Notes: generated by a model not told the origin, from the sequence alone. A stretch of 64,000 nucleotides of DNA from Rhizobium sp. TH135 (GCF_002855515.1 NZ_PKRP01000002.1:682001-746000), one strand, 5' to 3'; counted from the first letter of the stretch, positions 45,680-56,089 are shown. Program-made: numbers and translations.

Positions 45680-46270
45680 ATGACGACCATCCTCGCGCCC
45701 GCCGTCCGCGGCTTCGATCCGCTCGGCATTTCAGGCCGATCGCTGCCCACGCAGGCCGCGCTTCTCCTCTTCGGCACGGGCGTGCTTGCACTCGCCTCGC
45801 AGATATCGGTGCCCATGGTGCCGGTGCCGATCACCCTGCAGACCTTTGCGCTGACCATGATCGGCGTGCTCTATGGCTGGCGCCTCGGCGCACTGACCGT
45901 GCTTGCCTGGCTCGGCGAGGCGATGATGGGCCTGCCGGTGCTCGCCAATGGCGGAGGCGGGCTTGCGCCCTTTGTCGGCCCGACCGCCGGCTATCTCGTC
46001 TCCTTCCCGATCATCGCGGCACTTGCCGGTTATCTCGCCGAAAAAGGCTGGACGGGCAGCCACGTGGTCAAGAGCTTCCTCGCCCACCTCTCCGCCAACA
46101 TCCTCTGCCTCGTCATCGGCGGCGCCTGGCTCGCCTGGCTCCTGGGCGTCGAAAAAGGCTTGGCACTCGGCGTTACCCCCTTCATCCTCGGTGCCGTGCT
46201 GAAATCCGCGCTGGCCGCCGCCCTGCTGCTGGCGCTTGCCCGCCGCAACACACAACCGCTCGACCTCTGA
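45680..46270 (+). CDS. bioY: Biotin transporter substrate-binding subunit BioY
   Basis: The 196-residue membrane protein has six hydrophobic segments and the BioY family pattern: VPMVPVPITLQTFALTMIGVLYGWRLGAL near the N-terminus and GPTAGYLVSFPIIAALAGYLAEKG in the middle. BioY binds biotin with high affinity as the S-component of an ECF transporter and can act alone in some bacteria. bioM and bioN are not in the window. The ATG at 45680 follows GGAGA. Control by BioR is indicated by the boxes upstream. Confidence 0.95.
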   Translation: MTTILAPAVRGFDPLGISGRSLPTQAALLLFGTGVLALASQISVPMVPVPITLQTFALTMIGVLYGWRLGALTVLAWLGEAMMGLPVLANGGGGLAPFVGPTAGYLVSFPIIAALAGYLAEKGWTGSHVVKSFLAHLSANILCLVIGGAWLAWLLGVEKGLALGVTPFILGAVLKSALAAALLLALARRNTQPLDL

Positions 46271-46296
46271 GCTTCTGACAACCGACTGAAACACGC

Positions 46297-46719
46297 ATGA
46301 CCGTCCGGCTCCGCGCCCACCATCTGCTCTGCATGCTGACCTATGTCGGCAAGGGCTATTCGCCCGCGTTCGTCGAGAATTACGAGGCGATTGCCGCAAG
46401 GCTCTCGTCCGCCGAGGAGATCGAGCTGGTGGCGGGGCCGGACGATATCTGCGGCCCGCTCACCGCAGATCCCGAGGCTCATTGCCATGGCGCAAGCGTC
46501 ATCGAGCGGGACCGCGAAGCAGCAGACGCTGTCGCCCGCCTGATCGGCAGCCCGCTGACGTCGGGCGCCCGCCTCACGCCATCAGCAACACTGCTCGCCG
46601 GGCTCAGAAAAACCTTCGCCACCGGGGAGATCCGCACAGCCTGTTCCGGCTGCGAATGGGCGGGCCTCTGCGATCATGTCGCGGATGGAGGTTATACGGG
46701 CGTGCGCGTCGCGCCCTGA
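46297..46719 (+). CDS. DUF1284 family protein
   Basis: The 140-residue protein starts VRLRAHHLLCMLTYVGKGYSP, keeps a central cysteine/histidine group (DDICGPL, DPEAHCHG) and ends with CSGCEWAGLCDHVA, a cysteine arrangement that suggests metal or iron-sulphur binding. The function of DUF1284 is unknown. It follows bioY by 26 bases and may share its transcript. Its 3' end overlaps the convergent MarR-GNAT gene by 28 bases. Confidence 0.88.
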   Translation: MTVRLRAHHLLCMLTYVGKGYSPAFVENYEAIAARLSSAEEIELVAGPDDICGPLTADPEAHCHGASVIERDREAADAVARLIGSPLTSGARLTPSATLLAGLRKTFATGEIRTACSGCEWAGLCDHVADGGYTGVRVAP

Positions 46720-47681
46720 TCGAGAGGCAGGCGCGCTCCACCGGCACCAAGCGGCCGCACGAACCGTTGCTCGAGCACCTCGCTGCCCCACTGGCTGCCT
46801 TGCCGCTCCTCGACACAGCGAAACCCCTGCACCTCGTAGAGATGACGTGCGACGTTCAGGCCGGCAAAGGTCCACAGATGGGTTTCCGGAATGGCCTGCT
46901 CATCGACGAAAGCCATGGCGGCCGTCAGCAATCGACCCCCGACACCTAATCCCTGCAGGCCGTCCTCGACGATAAACCAGCGCAGATGCGCAAGCCCGCC
47001 CCCGAGATCCTCACCGTCGATCGCGACCGAACCGACGATCTCGCCGCCGCGAAGCGCGCACCAGATTGCGTTGCACGGCCTATCCAGCCGGCCTGCGAAT
47101 TCGGCAAGGCCCGAGGCCACCAGGCTTTCGAAACTCTGGCCGAAGCCCGAGCTTCGGGCATAGTGCCTTGCATGCATGTCGGTGATCCGGCCGATCAGGC
47201 CGGTCCGATAGCCCGCCGCGATCTCTATGCCTGAGGAGGCCGTTCCCGACGGCGGAGACAGCGCGCCGGCATAAAGCCGCAACCCGTCGAGGGTGGTTGC
47301 CTGCTCACGGGGCGTCAGGCGGCCCATCGCCTGCGTCACCTGCTGTTCGGCAAACCGGTGGATCTGCGAAAGCCGCGCCTCGCCCTGAGGCGTCAGATGC
47401 AGCCGCTTCACCCGCTTGTCGCAGCTGTCGGCTCGCTCTTCGACGTCTCCGGATAGGGATAGCTGGCGCAGCATCCGGCTGATACTCGACTTGTCGAGGT
47501 TGAGCAGACCGCAAAGCGCCTGCGCCGGGATGCCGGGTGCCGCACCAATCTCGATCAGCGCATGCACGGCGGACGGCGAAAGCTCGGTCTGCGCGAGCGT
47601 CTTGCCCATGAAGCCGAGCTTGCGCACCAGCATGCGAGAGGCAGAACGGATCTCGGCGACGTCAGGGGCATGCAGCGTCAT
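46692..47681 (-). CDS. MarR-GNAT fusion protein
   Basis: The 329-residue protein joins a MarR-type winged helix (residues 10-145: LSPSAVHALIEIGAAPGIPAQALCGLL, DKSSISRMLRQLSLSGDVEERAD) to a GNAT acetyltransferase (residues 160-320: GLQGLGVGGRLLTAAMAFVDEQ is the acetyl-CoA loop). Such fusions are a recognised family of unknown targets. The start at 47681 follows TTTGGAG. A palindrome 17 bases upstream is its probable operator. Confidence 0.9.
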   Translation of the reverse strand: MTLHAPDVAEIRSASRMLVRKLGFMGKTLAQTELSPSAVHALIEIGAAPGIPAQALCGLLNLDKSSISRMLRQLSLSGDVEERADSCDKRVKRLHLTPQGEARLSQIHRFAEQQVTQAMGRLTPREQATTLDGLRLYAGALSPPSGTASSGIEIAAGYRTGLIGRITDMHARHYARSSGFGQSFESLVASGLAEFAGRLDRPCNAIWCALRGGEIVGSVAIDGEDLGGGLAHLRWFIVEDGLQGLGVGGRLLTAAMAFVDEQAIPETHLWTFAGLNVARHLYEVQGFRCVEERQGSQWGSEVLEQRFVRPLGAGGARLPLDQGATRTPV

Positions 47682-47697
47682 CGTCTTCTCCAAAGAT

Positions 47698-47712
47698 GTT
47701 GCAGTATGCAAC
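47698..47712. promoter_or_regulatory. MarR-type operator
   Basis: GTTGCA-gta-TGCAAC is a perfect inverted repeat of the TTGC-N-GCAA class bound by MarR proteins, 17 bases before the MarR-GNAT start, in the promoter region. Confidence 0.7.
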
Positions 47713-47840
47713 TATATTGGAGAATTCGCCATGAGCAAGGTGGGTGCCTTGGGTGCCCCGAACCCTGCATGCACCACATGCGCCCATCGCGATGACAGGA
47801 GGCTCTTCCTCTGGCAGAATTCCCGCCCAGAGGCCCCACC

Positions 47841-48182
47841 ATGATCACCCTCGATATGCTCCGCCAGCTCATCCTTGCCCTGCCGACAACGGAGGAAACC
47901 ACCTCTTGGGGTGCCGTGTCCTTCAAGGTCAACGGCAAGGCCATGCTGTTCTGGAACCCAACCCATGACTGCCCGGTCTTCAAGGTGCCCTTCGAGGAGC
48001 GCGATCACCTGATCGAGATGGACCCCGACACCTTCTTCACCACGGACCATCACCGGCCCCATCGCCTGGTGCTGGCTCGCCCGGATCGGCTCGATATCGA
48101 ATGGGCGCGGGAAAACCTGACCCGCGTCTGGCGGGCGCAGGCGAAGAGGGCAGTGGTGAAGGCCTGGGATGCAGGGCGCTGA
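47841..48182 (+). CDS. MmcQ/YjbR family protein
   Basis: The 113-residue protein has the YjbR (CyaY-like fold) pattern: LPTTEETTSWGAVSFKVNGKAMLFW at the start and LEWARENLTRVWR-like helix near the end (DIEWARENLTRVWRAQAKR). The family is a DNA-binding-like fold of unsettled function. Its stop is followed directly by a large palindromic repeat. Confidence 0.9.
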   Translation: MITLDMLRQLILALPTTEETTSWGAVSFKVNGKAMLFWNPTHDCPVFKVPFEERDHLIEMDPDTFFTTDHHRPHRLVLARPDRLDIEWARENLTRVWRAQAKRAVVKAWDAGR

Positions 48183-48186
48183 GACT

Positions 48187-48316
48187 CCTCTTCTCCCCAG
48201 CGGGGAGAAGGTGGCGCGTAGCGCCGGATGAGGGGGCGGAGCGGTAAAGCTTTACCGGGCAGCCCCCTCATCGCCTCGCATGCGCTCGGCACTTCTCCCC
48301 GCTGGGGAGAAGAGGG
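48187..48316. repeat. RIME-like palindromic intergenic element
   Basis: This 130-base element can fold on itself from end to end. The outer 24-base arms (48187-48210 and the exact inverse ending at 48316) contain TTCTCCCCAGCGGGGAGAAG; a second matched pair GATGAGGGGGC/GCCCCCTCATC lies further in; and the perfect palindrome CGGTAAAGCTTTACCG marks the centre. The layout matches the RIME class of rhizobial intergenic mosaic elements. Confidence 0.85.
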
Positions 48317-48440
48317 AGCGCGCGGCTGCGTTCGGCTATCAGTTCCGATCTAGCAATAGGGGCGCGTGACCCTGTATTTTCAGTGTCAGAGCTCGCATGT
48401 ATGCTCTAGGTTGAAATTTAAGAGGTCGTGGACATAGCGT

Positions 48441-48653
48441 ATGGCTGAGCAGACAGGCCCTTCAAAATCTCGTTGGCAGCATTTTCTAGGCATCATCTGG
48501 GCATCAACGGTCATGCTGACTGCGAGCGCCATTGGTGCCTATGTCGGCTGGCAGACGCACGGCATCGGCGGCGCCATCGGCTTGGGGGTGGCTGGCCTAA
48601 TCGTGGGTGGCTTGCTCAGCAATCCCTCGATCCTGCTGCAGCTATTCACATAG
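48441..48653 (+). CDS. Small membrane protein of unknown function
   Basis: A 70-residue frame encodes a soluble N-terminus and two hydrophobic segments (about residues 16-36 and 42-64), the second rich in glycine (GIGGAIGLGVAGLIVGGLL). No family is recognised and no good ribosome site lies before the ATG, so coding is probable but not certain. Confidence 0.55.
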   Translation: MAEQTGPSKSRWQHFLGIIWASTVMLTASAIGAYVGWQTHGIGGAIGLGVAGLIVGGLLSNPSILLQLFT

Positions 48654-48742
48654 CTTTTGCCCGGTTTAACCTTGCAGGCGGCCAAACAAGCGTGCCCCAC
48701 ATCCCGCCCCCGCACAAATTCTCACCCCCTCTTCACCCTTCA

Positions 48743-49938
<1,196 letters not shown>

Positions 49939-49959
49939 CCAGTTTCAAACAGCGAGCGA

Positions 49960-49981
49960 CCGGCGCGTCTCCGCGCGCCGG
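49960..49981 (+). terminator. Hairpin after ccrM
   Basis: CCGGCGCG and CGCGCCGG arms with a six-base loop lie 22 bases after the stop. The next bases lack a T-run, so it may be a stabilising 3' hairpin or a weak terminator. Confidence 0.45.
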
Positions 49982-50134
49982 CACACTGCTACGACAAAAA
50001 TATTAGAATAACATCACATACTTGTGATCAGCTTCGTGCAAGTCGAAGCTTCTATCTGGGCTGCATTCGATCTCTTGAGATCGATCTGGCGCGGGCAGGG
50101 GTCCGCCAACTCCACCCGCGCCAGCGCCTCGCTC

Positions 50135-50746
50135 TCAGGCCTTCACGCCGAGCGCGCCGAGATCCGCCTTCAGCTTTTCCGCTCCGGTAAAATGCACCGC
50201 CTGCCAGCCGGCAGTACGCGCGCCTTCGACATTCGGCAGACTGTCGTCGATGAAGACAGAATGCTCTGGCGACAGTCCGAAATCCTTCGCATGCCGCTCG
50301 TAGATCGCCACGTCGGGCTTGATCAGCCCGACTTCGCCCGAAACCGTGACGCCGCGCGGCAGGTTGAGGAAGGGATACATCTTGCGCGCCTCGGTGAAGG
50401 TGTCGGCGGCGAAGTTGGTAAGCATGGTAACGTCCCGACCTGCATCGATGAGGCCGGTCATGATGGCAACACTGTCGTCATAGGCGTGAGGCACCATCTC
50501 GGCCCAGTATTTCCGGAAGGCGCGGATATGCTCTTCCCGTTCTGGGAACTGTTCGATCAGCAGCGCTTCTGCATCGGCCCAGCTACGGCCGCGGTCCTGC
50601 TCGATGTTCCAGTCATGGGTGCAGACCCGCGCGAAGAAGTCCGCCCGCTCGTCGGCGTCCGGGATGATCCGCGAGAAAGGCAGGTTCGGATCGTAGTGGA
50701 TGAGCACCTTGCCGATGTCGAAGACGATATGGCGGATTTCGGTCAT
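50135..50746 (-). CDS. HAD-IA family hydrolase (YihX-like)
   Basis: The 203-residue protein has motif I FDIGKVLIHYDP, where the second aspartate of DxD is replaced by glycine as in YihX-like phosphatases, motif II MLTNFAADTF and motifs III/IV GLIKPDVAIYERHAKDFGL and VFIDDSLPNVEGARTAGW. The substrate is unknown. It lies three bases after mutY, so the two are probably co-transcribed. Confidence 0.92.
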   Translation of the reverse strand: MTEIRHIVFDIGKVLIHYDPNLPFSRIIPDADERADFFARVCTHDWNIEQDRGRSWADAEALLIEQFPEREEHIRAFRKYWAEMVPHAYDDSVAIMTGLIDAGRDVTMLTNFAADTFTEARKMYPFLNLPRGVTVSGEVGLIKPDVAIYERHAKDFGLSPEHSVFIDDSLPNVEGARTAGWQAVHFTGAEKLKADLGALGVKA

Positions 50747-50749
50747 GTC

Positions 50750-51826
50750 TTAGCCCTTAGGAGTTGGAAAGGCGGTTGGAATAGCGGCTGCAATTGCCTT
50801 CTTCATGACAGTTGGCAGCGCTTCCCCATCAAGTTCGGTGACCGGCACCCAGAAACCGTGATTATCGGATGGACGGTCTATCGGCCCGACGCGAAAGATC
50901 GAGAGCCTGAGCTCGAAATGCGTGAAGACATGGGAGATGCTGCCGGCCGCCTGCCAGTCGGCCGGGAAGGGCGCTGCCTCTGTCCCGGTCTCCCCGTCCT
51001 GCCGCGAAGTCCACTCGGTCGTCGGCACCTCGGTCATGCCGCCCAGCAGTCCGCTCTCCACCCGCTTGCGCAACAGAAGCCGCCCCTCGCGATCCACCGC
51101 GATGAATGCAGCTCCACGCCGCACGGGCTTCGCCTTCTTGGCGGCCTTGACCGGGAAACGCTCGGGCTCGTCGATGGCTAGCGCCAGACATGCATCATTG
51201 AACGGACAAAGCGCGCAGGCCGGCCGCTTCGGTGTGCAGATCGTCGCACCCAGATCCATCATCGCCTGGGCAAAGTCCCCGGGCCGGTCGGTCGGCGTGA
51301 GCTCCGCGACCTTCGCCTTCATCTGCGGTTTCGATCCCGGAAGCGGCGCCTCGATGGCGAAGAGCCGCGAGATCACCCGCTCGACATTGCCGTCCATCAC
51401 AGCCGAGGGCCGGTTGAAGGCGATCGCCGCAACCGCGGCCGACGTATAGTCGCCGATGCCAGGAAGCGCGCGCAAACCCTCTTCGGTATCGGGAAAGGCA
51501 CCGCCATGCTCTGATGCCACGGCCTCCGCGCACTTCTTCAGGTTTCGGGCGCGGGCGTAATAGCCAAGCCCCGCCCAGGCCGCCATGACATCCTCGTTTG
51601 GTGCTTCCGCCAGATCCTTGACCGTTGGCCATCGCGCAATGAACTTGGCGAAGTAAGCCTTCACTGCCGCAACGGTCGTCTGCTGCAGCATCACCTCGGA
51701 CATCCAGATGTAATAGGGATCCGGCGTGACGCCGCGCTTGGCAGCGGCCGGCGAGATACGCCAGGGAAGCTCCCTGTGATGCCGGTCATACCAGGCGAGA
51801 AGGACAGTGCTCATTTCTTGCTTCAT
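50750..51826 (-). CDS. mutY: A/G-specific adenine glycosylase
   Basis: MutY removes adenine opposite 8-oxoguanine. The 358-residue enzyme has the helix-hairpin-helix LPGIGDYTSAAVAAIAF followed by the catalytic aspartate in VMDGNVERV, the catalytic glutamate segment MLQQTTVAAVKAYF, the [4Fe-4S] ligands in CTPKRPACALCPFNDAC, and a C-terminal MutT-like domain that reads 8-oxoG. ATG 51826 is used; MSTVLLAW at 51814 is an alternative. Confidence 0.97.
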   Translation of the reverse strand: MKQEMSTVLLAWYDRHHRELPWRISPAAAKRGVTPDPYYIWMSEVMLQQTTVAAVKAYFAKFIARWPTVKDLAEAPNEDVMAAWAGLGYYARARNLKKCAEAVASEHGGAFPDTEEGLRALPGIGDYTSAAVAAIAFNRPSAVMDGNVERVISRLFAIEAPLPGSKPQMKAKVAELTPTDRPGDFAQAMMDLGATICTPKRPACALCPFNDACLALAIDEPERFPVKAAKKAKPVRRGAAFIAVDREGRLLLRKRVESGLLGGMTEVPTTEWTSRQDGETGTEAAPFPADWQAAGSISHVFTHFELRLSIFRVGPIDRPSDNHGFWVPVTELDGEALPTVMKKAIAAAIPTAFPTPKG

Positions 51827-51902
51827 TGGTTGAACGGCAACCCCGATGCGGTTAGACCGGGCGCGGACGGTGAAGGCCCGTCAGTGATGCTCCGGAGACC
51901 CC

Positions 51903-53129
51903 ATGCAGCTACAGTTCCCCGCCCTCGGGCGCAATACGATATTGGCTCTCTTCGCCATCCTGAGCCTGTCGGCCATGGACAATGCCGTGATGCATCTGAC
52001 TTTCATTGCCTCTGCAGGCCTTGCGCTGATCTACATGGCGACGGGAAATTTGAAGCCGAGATTGGACGGTGCCATCGGCTTGTTCATCGGTCTCGCGGCA
52101 ATCTATTTTTTGGTTCAGCTTATCTATTATCTCCTGCACTACGGGACCTATTTCCCCAGGACCGGCAATGAGTGGAGCCAGCCGCTCAAGCACATCATCT
52201 TCCTGCTGCCCTTCTTCGTTGCCGCACGACTGGCTGTGGTGCCCGGGGAAAGCCTACTACGCACGATCTGGATCGCCTCGGCAGCGTGGGGCCTCGTGAC
52301 GCTTCCCTTCGCGCTTTATCAGGGGCTCATCCTCGATATGCGGGCAGAAGCTGGAACCGGCAACGCAATTCCCTTTGCAGCGATGGGGGCGATCTTCTCC
52401 AGCTTCGCTCTCCTAGGGCTTAATGATCCCGACAAGCGTTACCGCTGGTTGGCCGCCGCAGGATTCTGCACAGGCTTTCTCTGCGTGCTCTTCTCGCAGA
52501 CGAAGAGCATCATGCCGGTGCCGATTATTGGGCTTGCGCTCTTTTGGCTGTTCTTTCTCCGCAGCCGCATGACCATCTGGCAACTCTGCGCCGTCTCCGT
52601 GGGTGTTCTGGTTCTGGCCGGATTGGGCGTCTATGTCTCCGACAGCTGGCACCGCTTTGCCGATCTTTGGGCCGTCTATGTCGAGCAGGATAGCACCGCG
52701 GCGCTCGGCGATTCCTACACGCAGCGGCTGACCATGTGGTCGCATGGTCTTGCCGGTATCATGGAGGCACCCTTTGCCGGCCACGGCTTCCAGAACCGGC
52801 GCCATTTCATAGGGCTCCTCGGCTACGACTACAATCACTGGCACAACGGCTTCATCACGGCCGCCTTCGACAATGGCATTCCCGGCCTCGTGGTCCTGGT
52901 CTTGCTGCTTATATCTCCCGTGTGGATTTCATGGCGTTGTCCGCGGGATGAATTGTACCGCCCGCGCTTGTTCGTGGCGATCATGCTGGCCTTCGTGTAT
53001 GTATGGGGCGGCATGGTGAACCAGATCTTCGGCCACGCCATCTACAACGCTCTTTTCCTCTGGGTCGGGCTGGTGATTGCCGTATCGGCCACGCCGAAAG
53101 TGAGTGACGATGTCGAAGGATCAGCCTAG
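51903..53129 (+). CDS. O-antigen ligase/polymerase-like (Wzy/WaaL) membrane protein
   Basis: The 408-residue protein has 10-12 hydrophobic segments and a large periplasmic loop with the pattern SYTQRLTMWSHGLAGIMEAPFAGHGF...YNHWHNGFITAAFDNGIPGL, typical of the O-antigen ligase (PF04932) superfamily, which joins polysaccharide to lipid A or polymerises it. The polymer is unknown, and no glycan cluster surrounds it. It is divergent from mutY and its end overlaps the DUF721 gene by 20 bases. Confidence 0.9.
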   Translation: MQLQFPALGRNTILALFAILSLSAMDNAVMHLTFIASAGLALIYMATGNLKPRLDGAIGLFIGLAAIYFLVQLIYYLLHYGTYFPRTGNEWSQPLKHIIFLLPFFVAARLAVVPGESLLRTIWIASAAWGLVTLPFALYQGLILDMRAEAGTGNAIPFAAMGAIFSSFALLGLNDPDKRYRWLAAAGFCTGFLCVLFSQTKSIMPVPIIGLALFWLFFLRSRMTIWQLCAVSVGVLVLAGLGVYVSDSWHRFADLWAVYVEQDSTAALGDSYTQRLTMWSHGLAGIMEAPFAGHGFQNRRHFIGLLGYDYNHWHNGFITAAFDNGIPGLVVLVLLLISPVWISWRCPRDELYRPRLFVAIMLAFVYVWGGMVNQIFGHAIYNALFLWVGLVIAVSATPKVSDDVEGSA

Positions 53130-53613
53130 CCGATACGGCGCAAACCAGATTGCCGACATCGCCAACGGGATCGTCGATCCCGTGCTGGCGCGCCGTGCCG
53201 GCATCAACACGGCCCTGCTCGGCTCCTGGGAAGACATCGTCGGCGAAAACTTTGCCGATTGTACCCGGCCGGAAAAGATCGCCTGGCCGCGCCGCTCGGA
53301 CCTGCCCGAGGACGGCGGGCACCGCCCCGGCGTGTTGACGATTGCCTGCGAGGGTGCCCGCGCGCTCTTCCTCTCCCATGCCCAGGGCGAGCTGATTGCC
53401 CGCATTAATGGCTTCTTCGGCTATCCCGCCATCGGCCAGGTCCGTATCGTCCAGAAACCGGTTTCGAACGCGAGTGTCAGGCCGAAGATCAGGAAACTCG
53501 AAGGCGAAAAGGCTAAGCGCCTGGAAGCGATGATGGACGGGATCGAGAACGAGAATCTCCGTCGCGCAGTCGAGCGTCTCGGCACGGCCGTCCTGCAGGC
53601 CAAGCGGAAGTAG
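53110..53613 (+). CDS. DUF721 (DciA-like) protein
   Basis: The 167-residue protein has the DUF721 domain: ADIANGIVDPVLARRAGINTALLGSWEDIVGENFADCTRPEKI, then VLTIACEGARALFLSHAQGELIARINGFFGYPAI. DciA proteins of this family load the replicative helicase DnaB in bacteria lacking DnaC, although the rhizobial form is little studied. It begins inside the end of the O-antigen-ligase-like gene. Confidence 0.9.
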   Translation: MSKDQPSRYGANQIADIANGIVDPVLARRAGINTALLGSWEDIVGENFADCTRPEKIAWPRRSDLPEDGGHRPGVLTIACEGARALFLSHAQGELIARINGFFGYPAIGQVRIVQKPVSNASVRPKIRKLEGEKAKRLEAMMDGIENENLRRAVERLGTAVLQAKRK

Positions 53614-53812
53614 CCCTCAGGTCCTGCCACCCGACTTGAACCTTTGAATCACATGGGTTTTCCCGGTTCCCGCCCGCATGTCTGCTGACCTCTGCGGCCA
53701 AGTTTGGGCCGATCCGGATCGTCGCGTTGCCCGCCACTCCTGCCGGGTCTACCACTCGTGCGATCGGACTTCGATGTCCGGCCGCGAATGCCTTCCAGCA
53801 GCAGGAAAAGCC

Positions 53813-56083
53813 GTGAACCTCCACAATCCGACCCCCTTCCCGGATCGCAAAAGCGCGATCGCTGCCGTCCCACAGCGGCAGGGATGGCGTTTCTCGGTCC
53901 CGAGCATATCTGCACCATTCATGGCGCCTGTGCTCTTCGCCGTCATTGCCGGCATTGACGGTCTCGGCACCAGCATCGCCTTTGCCGCCCTGATCTTTGC
54001 GGGGCCGCTTGCGGCCGGCTTCGGCACGGGCGTCGGCGTCATCCTCCTGTCGAGCATCGTGATGGCGCTCTGGATTGCGCTCCGCAGCCGCTATCCCTCC
54101 AGCATCGGTCAGGTGCAGGAAGCCAGCATCGCCATCCTGGCCACGGCGATCGCGGCGAGCGCTGCCCATCTGGAATTTGCCCCGCAAGAGGTCAAGGTCG
54201 CCACGGCATTTGCCATTCTCGGCTCCAGTGCCGTCGTCACCGGCCTCGTCTTCTGGATCTTCGGCCTCTGCCGCTTCGGCCGCCTCGTGCGTTTCATGCC
54301 CTATCCGGTCGTCGCCGGTTTTCTCGCCGGCTCCGGCTGGCTCTTGATCCAGGGTGCCGTGATGATGGTTGTCGGCGACCGCGCCATTGTCGACCTTCTG
54401 GTCCGACCGGATGGCCAACAGGCGCTCGCCAATCTCTATGTATCCGTCGTTTTTGCGGTGGTGATGGTCTTTGCGCTGCGCCGCTCGACAAGCCCGCTCA
54501 CCATGCCGCTGGTCCTGCTCGGCGGAGGTCTGCTGTTCTATGCCATGCTGGCCGTTATCGGCGTCGACAGCGACCAGGCACGCGCCATGCAATGGCTGCC
54601 CGCCCTGCCGCCCGGTGACGGGTTTGCCCTGCCGCAACCGGCTGACGTCGTCATGACGGCGGATTGGGCGGTCGTCCTGCAGGCCTTGCCCGCAATCATC
54701 TCTGTCGCCCTTCTCGGCATGGTCGGCCTCCTGCTCAATACCAGCGGGCTGGAAGTCGCCACCCGCCAGGAGATTGATGCGGATGCGGAACTGCGCACCA
54801 CCGGTATGGCCAACCTGGTTGCCGGCGGCTTCGGCGGCGCCCCCGGTTTCACTGGGCTTTCCATGACCCTGCTCGCCAACCGCATGGGCGCGAAGGCCCG
54901 CTCGGTTGGCGTCGCGACCGCCCTGATGCTGGCCCTGATGCTGCCTTTTGCTGGCGAACTCGCCGGTGCCATGCCGACCTTCGTCGCCGCTGGCCTGATG
55001 ATTGCGCTCGGTGTCGAGTTGATCCACGATTGGCTGTGGCGCACGCGTCGGCAATTGCCGCGCATGGAGTGGCTGGTCGTGCTCGCCATTCCACTCGGCA
55101 TGGCCGCCTTCGGCTTCATGGGTGGGATGGCGCTCGGCCTCGGCCTCTCCATTGTCACCTTCGTCTATAATTATGCCCGCCTCTCGGTCATCCGCGTCAA
55201 TGCCTCGCTGCGCGAGCGCAAAAGCAGCATCGATCGGCCGCCGGCAGAAAACAGCCTGATCGAGCTCGAAGGCGAGCAGGTCCAGGTGCTGGAGCTGCAG
55301 GAATTCCTCTTCTTCGGCACAGCCGAACAGGTGGTCGAGGCGATCCGCCAGCGTTTGCTGGATCGAACCCGCCTGTCGCTCCGCTTTGTGGTCATCGACT
55401 TCCGCCGCGTGAGCGGCATGGATGCCGCCGCTGCCGCCACCTTCGTCAAGATCCGCAACCTGCTCGCCGGAAGCGAGGTCGAACTGATCTTCAGCAGTCT
55501 GTCACCCGATATCGAACAGACCCTGGCGAGAAACGGCATTGATTTCTCCACCGACCCCTCCGTCGGGCGAGAACGCGACCTCGACCATGCGCTGGAGCGC
55601 TGCGAGGACCGCCTGCTCTCTGCGATCAGCCGCGAGGAAACCTGGCAGGATGTCGAGGACTATCTGGCCCAGACCATCGGCCCGAGCACGAGGCTCAAGG
55701 ATCTCGTCGCCTCCATGCAGGAAATCCGCCTGCAGCCTGGTGATCGTTTCATCCGCGCAGGCGAGGCGGGTGACGATCTCTTCCTGCTCTGGACCGGCCG
55801 CGCCAAGGTCGAGGCAGTCCTCGGCAACGGCAAGCGCCTGCGTCTTCGCACGGTCAAACCCGGCGTCGTCTTGGGCGAGATTGCCATCTACCGCGGCGGT
55901 CCGCGCACGGCAGACGTGGTGGCCGAAGTGCCCTCGACCGTCTACCGCCTTGCCCGCCGGCAATTGCGCTACCTCGAACAGTCGGATCCGGAACTGGCGC
56001 TTCTCGTCCACCGCCTCTGCGCCACCACGCTGGCCGAGCGTCTGACGATCGCCAACCGCGTGGTCCAGGCGCTGCACGAGTGA
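53813..56083 (+). CDS. SulP anion transporter fused to STAS and cyclic-nucleotide-binding domains
   Basis: The 756-residue protein has three parts. Residues 30-460 are a SulP/SLC26 membrane domain (GQVQEASIAILATAI, PYPVVAGFLAGSGW, GGAPGFTGLSMTLL). Residues 485-600 are a STAS domain (VVIDFRRVSGMDAAAAATF). Residues 630-745 are a cyclic-nucleotide-binding domain whose phosphate-binding cassette GEIAIYRGGPRTADVVAE keeps the glutamate and the arginine that contact cAMP. It therefore looks able to bind a cyclic nucleotide and couple it to transport of an inorganic or dicarboxylic anion. GTG 53813 follows AGGAAAA; ATGs at 53774 and 53678 are alternatives. It converges with an adenylate cyclase gene six bases away. 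Confidence 0.92.
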   Translation: MNLHNPTPFPDRKSAIAAVPQRQGWRFSVPSISAPFMAPVLFAVIAGIDGLGTSIAFAALIFAGPLAAGFGTGVGVILLSSIVMALWIALRSRYPSSIGQVQEASIAILATAIAASAAHLEFAPQEVKVATAFAILGSSAVVTGLVFWIFGLCRFGRLVRFMPYPVVAGFLAGSGWLLIQGAVMMVVGDRAIVDLLVRPDGQQALANLYVSVVFAVVMVFALRRSTSPLTMPLVLLGGGLLFYAMLAVIGVDSDQARAMQWLPALPPGDGFALPQPADVVMTADWAVVLQALPAIISVALLGMVGLLLNTSGLEVATRQEIDADAELRTTGMANLVAGGFGGAPGFTGLSMTLLANRMGAKARSVGVATALMLALMLPFAGELAGAMPTFVAAGLMIALGVELIHDWLWRTRRQLPRMEWLVVLAIPLGMAAFGFMGGMALGLGLSIVTFVYNYARLSVIRVNASLRERKSSIDRPPAENSLIELEGEQVQVLELQEFLFFGTAEQVVEAIRQRLLDRTRLSLRFVVIDFRRVSGMDAAAAATFVKIRNLLAGSEVELIFSSLSPDIEQTLARNGIDFSTDPSVGRERDLDHALERCEDRLLSAISREETWQDVEDYLAQTIGPSTRLKDLVASMQEIRLQPGDRFIRAGEAGDDLFLLWTGRAKVEAVLGNGKRLRLRTVKPGVVLGEIAIYRGGPRTADVVAEVPSTVYRLARRQLRYLEQSDPELALLVHRLCATTLAERLTIANRVVQALHE

Positions 56084-56089
56084 TGGGAT

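Noticed and set aside
47731..47844. Possible small rightward gene starting MSKVGALG before the YjbR-type gene
   Set aside because: It has 37 residues, no family, low-complexity end and no conserved-looking core; coding cannot be supported.
53513..55054. Leftward frame of 513 codons opposite the SulP gene
   Set aside because: It has charged low-complexity content and lies opposite a gene with clear SulP motifs.
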